From NCBI GenBank assembly GCA_043777595.1, contig JAYWHT010000029.1:1-62105 (forward strand): DNA of 62,105 nt, written 5' to 3'. This document shows, in pieces, positions 59,375 through 62,105 of this stretch. The position numbers were made by a program, and so were the translations under genes. The first letter of the stretch is position 1. Every line of letters begins with the position of its first letter. Under the pieces are notes generated by a model. That model was not told the origin of the DNA. It searched no databases and was given only the letters and a program-made list of their open reading frames with translations. This DNA comes from JAYVJH01 sp043777595. GTDB taxonomy: Bacteria > Bacteroidota > Bacteroidia > Cytophagales > Spirosomataceae.

Positions 59375-60583
59375 TCAAAACCGTTTCATTACCATTTCGG
59401 CTACTGTTTTGCCTATTGCAAGCGACGATGTGGCCGCTGGCGATGGGGCATTACAGATGTTAATGGCATTGGGGCGTTCGATGATACTAAAATCGTCAAG
59501 CAAGCCTCCCTCACGGTCGCAGGCTTGCGCTCTTACGCCTGCCCCACCTGGCACAAGGTCGTCTGGTTGAATGTCTGGCACGAGTTCTTGTAGTGCTTTG
59601 GTAAAAGCTGTTTTTGAGAACGACCGATACATTTCGCCCAGCCCTGTTTCCCAATATTTAAGTGCTACTTTCTGAAAACCTGGCCACGAGAGCGTTTCCC
59701 AAAGTTCACGGGCATTGATGTCGAGTTTTTTATAGCTTTCTCGCCCAAATGCAAGTACGGCATTCGGTCCGGCTTCTACCCCACCGTCTATCATACGGGT
59801 AAAGTGTACCCCCAAAAATGGAAAATTTGGATCGGGTACTGGATAAATTAGATTTTTGACTAAATATTGTTTGTTGGGTTTTAGTTCAAAATATTCACCT
59901 CTAAATGGAATAATTCTTAGATGAATGTCCTCTTTTTGGGTCATTTGAGCCACTTTGTCAGAATATAGCCCCGCACAATTTACAACAAGTTTGGTTTGAT
60001 AGTAGCTTTTTTCGGTAACAACTATCGATAAATTATTGCCGTTTTTGATTTCGATTACTTTTTCACCAAATCGTATTTCACCATCTAAATCTTGTAGTTT
60101 TTGTGCATACTTTTGGCTAACTGTCAAGTAGTTGATAATACCCGTTTGAGGCACAAAAAAGCCCTTGATGCCATTTACGTGTGGCTCGTGTTCTTTTAGC
60201 TGATCTTTGTCAAGCATCTTGAATCCCGATAAACCATTGGCTGCCCCACGTTTGTATAAGTCCTCCAAAACGGGTACTTGGTTGGCCCGGGTAGCAACCA
60301 CGATTTTGCCACACAGGTCAAATGGGATTTCTTCTTTTTGAGCAAAATCAACAAGCATTTTATAACCTTCAATACAGTTTGTTGCTTTGAGGCTGTTGGG
60401 TTTGTAGTATAACCCCGAATGAATAACACCGCTATTGTGGCCTGTCTGGTGCAATGCTACGGAGTTTTCTTTTTCCAATAACAAAACCTTCAAGTTAGGC
60501 TGCGCTTCTTTGATTTTAAGTACTGTTGCCAATCCGACAATTCCACCACCAACGACAACGACATCGTATATTTTTTGAGACAT
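59375..60583 (-). CDS. lhgO: L-2-hydroxyglutarate oxidase
   Basis: A 402-residue FAD oxidase of the DAO family. It oxidises L-2-hydroxyglutarate to 2-oxoglutarate. The FAD motif VVVVGGGIVGLATVLKI begins the protein. HQTGHNSGVIHSGLYYKP, the FAD-covalent-region GLYSDKVAQ and PFRGEYFEL follow, then PFLGVHFTRMIDGGVEAGPNAVLAFGRE and GGAGVRAQACD. Full length. A minus-strand TACCTTTG -7 box at 60609-60616 lies 26 nt upstream. Confidence 0.94.
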   Translation of the reverse strand: MSQKIYDVVVVGGGIVGLATVLKIKEAQPNLKVLLLEKENSVALHQTGHNSGVIHSGLYYKPNSLKATNCIEGYKMLVDFAQKEEIPFDLCGKIVVATRANQVPVLEDLYKRGAANGLSGFKMLDKDQLKEHEPHVNGIKGFFVPQTGIINYLTVSQKYAQKLQDLDGEIRFGEKVIEIKNGNNLSIVVTEKSYYQTKLVVNCAGLYSDKVAQMTQKEDIHLRIIPFRGEYFELKPNKQYLVKNLIYPVPDPNFPFLGVHFTRMIDGGVEAGPNAVLAFGRESYKKLDINARELWETLSWPGFQKVALKYWETGLGEMYRSFSKTAFTKALQELVPDIQPDDLVPGGAGVRAQACDREGGLLDDFSIIERPNAINICNAPSPAATSSLAIGKTVAEMVMKRF

Positions 60584-60650
60584 TTATTTTAAAATTATGA
60601 CAATAAAACAAAGGTACATTGATTTTTCAGTTTCGATTCTATCACAAACC

Positions 60651-60685
60651 AAAAAAGTACCTGCAAGACTATCTTACAGGTACTT
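60651..60685 (-). terminator. Intrinsic terminator of the SdrD-B repeat gene
   Basis: A 9-bp stem aagtacctg / caggtactt with a 13-nt loop is followed on the minus strand by a T run (tttttt). It lies 20 nt past the stop. Confidence 0.8.
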
Positions 60686-60704
60686 CAATTTTAAATTAGC
60701 TTAT

Positions 60705-62105
60705 TTACTTTCTGTTTTTTTGCATTGTAAATGGTACACAAAGCTGAACTGGGCAGCAGTTTATCAATTCAACAATTATTGGACAACACCCACCACTTGG
60801 GCATGAGCCATTGCTGGCCGTGAAGGTAAAAGTACCCGCTTTGTCAAACAAGGCCACGTTTCCAGTTTGTCCGTCCGACCATTTGACGTTGGTATAACTA
60901 CTCGGCACAACTGCCTGAACCTTGCTACCATCGTTTGAACACAACTTGAACGGAACTGTAAAACAAGCTCTGTCTAAGTCATCTTCACTGTCTTTCATAT
61001 TGCCTGGTGTTGAATCCCTGTCTTTTTCATTTACTCTACTTACTTCGGCTGTATTAAACCACAAACCCTCCATCAGTACCTTGGCTTTGATAGTCAGTGT
61101 TACCGTATCACCGTTGGCCGCTATGCCGCCCACAGTCCATTTTTTAGTAGCTATGTCATAACTACCCCGAGTTGCTGTACTGCTCGAATATAGAAGTGCA
61201 TAGTTCAGCGAATCTGTTATTTCTACGCCTGTCGCATTAACATTGCTCTGATTCCAAACTTTGATAGTGTATGTTACCACATCGCCAACTTGTACTATTT
61301 TCTTGTCAATTACCTTTTTCAATGCTAAATCAACAGTATCGGCGCAGTTTTGGGCTACTACTATTACTCTTGTTCTTGGTGTAATATCTGGGCAGTTGGC
61401 TGAACTTGGCAAGGTACTGCGAGCCGCCAAATAGAATGTATCGCTCATCGTTACATTACCTGCTGGGGTGTAAACCAACGTACCTGTAGCTACCGCTGTG
61501 CCGCCTGTGGCTTTCTTGTACCAATCTACCGTTCCTGTTCCAATTATCGTTGCTTTCAATTCTGGGTATGGTTTGCCTACACAAATTGGTACGTTTGCAC
61601 CCAATACAGAAGTTGGTGGTGAAGTAACACAGATTGTATTTATAATAGGCTTGATTCCCGCATCAAGTGTTAGTACATCTGGCACGCTGGCCGTGAGTGT
61701 AACTTGTGTCGTTTTGCCGTCTGTACCTGCATCACTGTCTTTCGTTAGGTCTGTTCCGCTCAATGCTGTTACAAAACTCTGTCCCGCTGGGGCTACAAAT
61801 TGTACTGAATAAGTGCCGAGTGGTAGATTTATAAATTTATAGCTACCGTCTCCGAGTGTCATCGTACTGTCGATTTTGATGCCCATGGCGTTCAACAAGT
61901 AAACTTTCACGTCTTTGATTGGGCTATCGCCTGCGCCTTGTACGTTGTCGCCATTGTCTAAGAATACATAATCACCGATTGAACCTAACTGCACTACTGG
62001 CTTTTTAATTCCTGCATCAAGTGTTAGTACATCTGGCACGCTGGCCGTGAGTGTAACTTGTGCCGTTTTGCCGTCTGTACCTGCATCGCTGTCTTTGGTT
62101 GGGTC
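60705..62105 (-). CDS. SdrD B-repeat / DUF11 surface protein, C-terminal part (continues past the window)
   Basis: At least 467 residues; the 5' end is beyond the right edge, and the reading frame is open to the last base. Two SdrD-B-type domains are visible (GSIGDYVFLDNGDNVQGAGDSP, LGDGSYKFINLPLGTYSVQF), with the block SDAGTDGKT, QVTLTASVPDVLTLDAGIK repeated 118 residues apart with near-identical DNA. A DUF11-like domain follows (LALKKVIDKKIVQVGDVVTYTIKVWNQ), then a Cys-rich tail (CPSGGCCPIIVELINCCPVQLC). Large secreted adhesin-like proteins of this kind are common in Bacteroidota and are exported by T9SS or the Sec route; a sorting domain is not clear here. Terminator downstream. Confidence 0.85.
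   Translation of the reverse strand, partial: DPTKDSDAGTDGKTAQVTLTASVPDVLTLDAGIKKPVVQLGSIGDYVFLDNGDNVQGAGDSPIKDVKVYLLNAMGIKIDSTMTLGDGSYKFINLPLGTYSVQFVAPAGQSFVTALSGTDLTKDSDAGTDGKTTQVTLTASVPDVLTLDAGIKPIINTICVTSPPTSVLGANVPICVGKPYPELKATIIGTGTVDWYKKATGGTAVATGTLVYTPAGNVTMSDTFYLAARSTLPSSANCPDITPRTRVIVVAQNCADTVDLALKKVIDKKIVQVGDVVTYTIKVWNQSNVNATGVEITDSLNYALLYSSSTATRGSYDIATKKWTVGGIAANGDTVTLTIKAKVLMEGLWFNTAEVSRVNEKDRDSTPGNMKDSEDDLDRACFTVPFKLCSNDGSKVQAVVPSSYTNVKWSDGQTGNVALFDKAGTFTFTASNGSCPSGGCCPIIVELINCCPVQLCVPFTMQKNRK
61661..62105. repeat. 354-bp-period coding repeat, near identical
   Basis: The segment beginning catcaagtgttagtac occurs at 61661 and 62015, with almost no base changes over ~90 bp. This points to recent duplication or gene conversion of SdrD-B modules. 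The second copy reaches the window edge. Confidence 0.85.

Overview
The window looks like chromosomal DNA of a Bacteroidota member, most likely of the Cytophagales. This rests on four kinds of evidence: a CarboxypepD_reg-type TonB-dependent receptor, a type IX secretion tail on a CotH protein, OmpA and PorT-like beta-barrels with no strong Shine-Dalgarno sites, and repeated matches to the Bacteroidota promoter (TTG, 18-22 nt, TAnnTTTG). The genus is not certain from sequence alone.

Layout. 1-423: a ~120-bp tandem repeat. 424-10817 (minus): a run with a bifunctional-nuclease protein, an MpaB-type oxygenase, a lipoprotein, a NamZ-type muramidase, a PD-(D/E)XK-like protein, MoxR, an Rpn-type nuclease and two SurA-like periplasmic folding proteins. 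10993-13145 (plus): truA, a MocA-like nucleotidyltransferase, tRNA-Leu(GAG) with its own promoter and terminator, and an ElaA-type acetyltransferase. 13241-28650: a CotH protein, a decayed toxin-antitoxin pair, comF, a TIM-barrel isomerase-like protein beside a large cytochrome c/HEAT dehydrogenase-like protein, agmatine deiminase, an ECF sigma factor with an unusual membrane-plus-barrel partner, a metallo-hydrolase, panD and uvrB.

28651-31536 is the accessory part. An AAA/DUF4143 ATPase gene lies between direct repeats, followed by a small inverted-repeat-bounded element, a YdeI-type gene, a broken DUF2461 gene, and a remnant of a second ATPase gene next to a third repeat copy. It reads as a tandem paralogue array rearranged by insertion and deletion.

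31537-46432: an epimerase-like protein, a WbpM-type sugar dehydratase, a TonB receptor with a divergent MarR regulator, dapF, a TPR/periplasmic-binding protein, hemL, beta-phosphoglucomutase, a candidate ~58-nt RNA, Sua5, a membrane Fe-S protein and a Uma2 nuclease. 46464-50646: fbp and pckA in tandem, divergent from a RamB/ScfR-like regulator; together they look like a gluconeogenesis control unit. 50676-62105: envelope and surface-glycan genes (Crp-type regulator, glf, nucleotide-sugar dehydrogenase, OmpA, GT2), tgt, mogA, lhgO, and the C-terminal part of a large SdrD-B repeat adhesin that runs off the right edge.

Most genes are ordinary core genes. The strongest second-look items are the repeat-flanked ATPase cassette, the promoter-plus-terminator small RNA at 43082-43176, the palindrome embedded in frame in the sigma-factor partner gene, short tandem repeats inside surA-like and sua5 coding sequence, and the orphan antitoxin with a truncated toxin.
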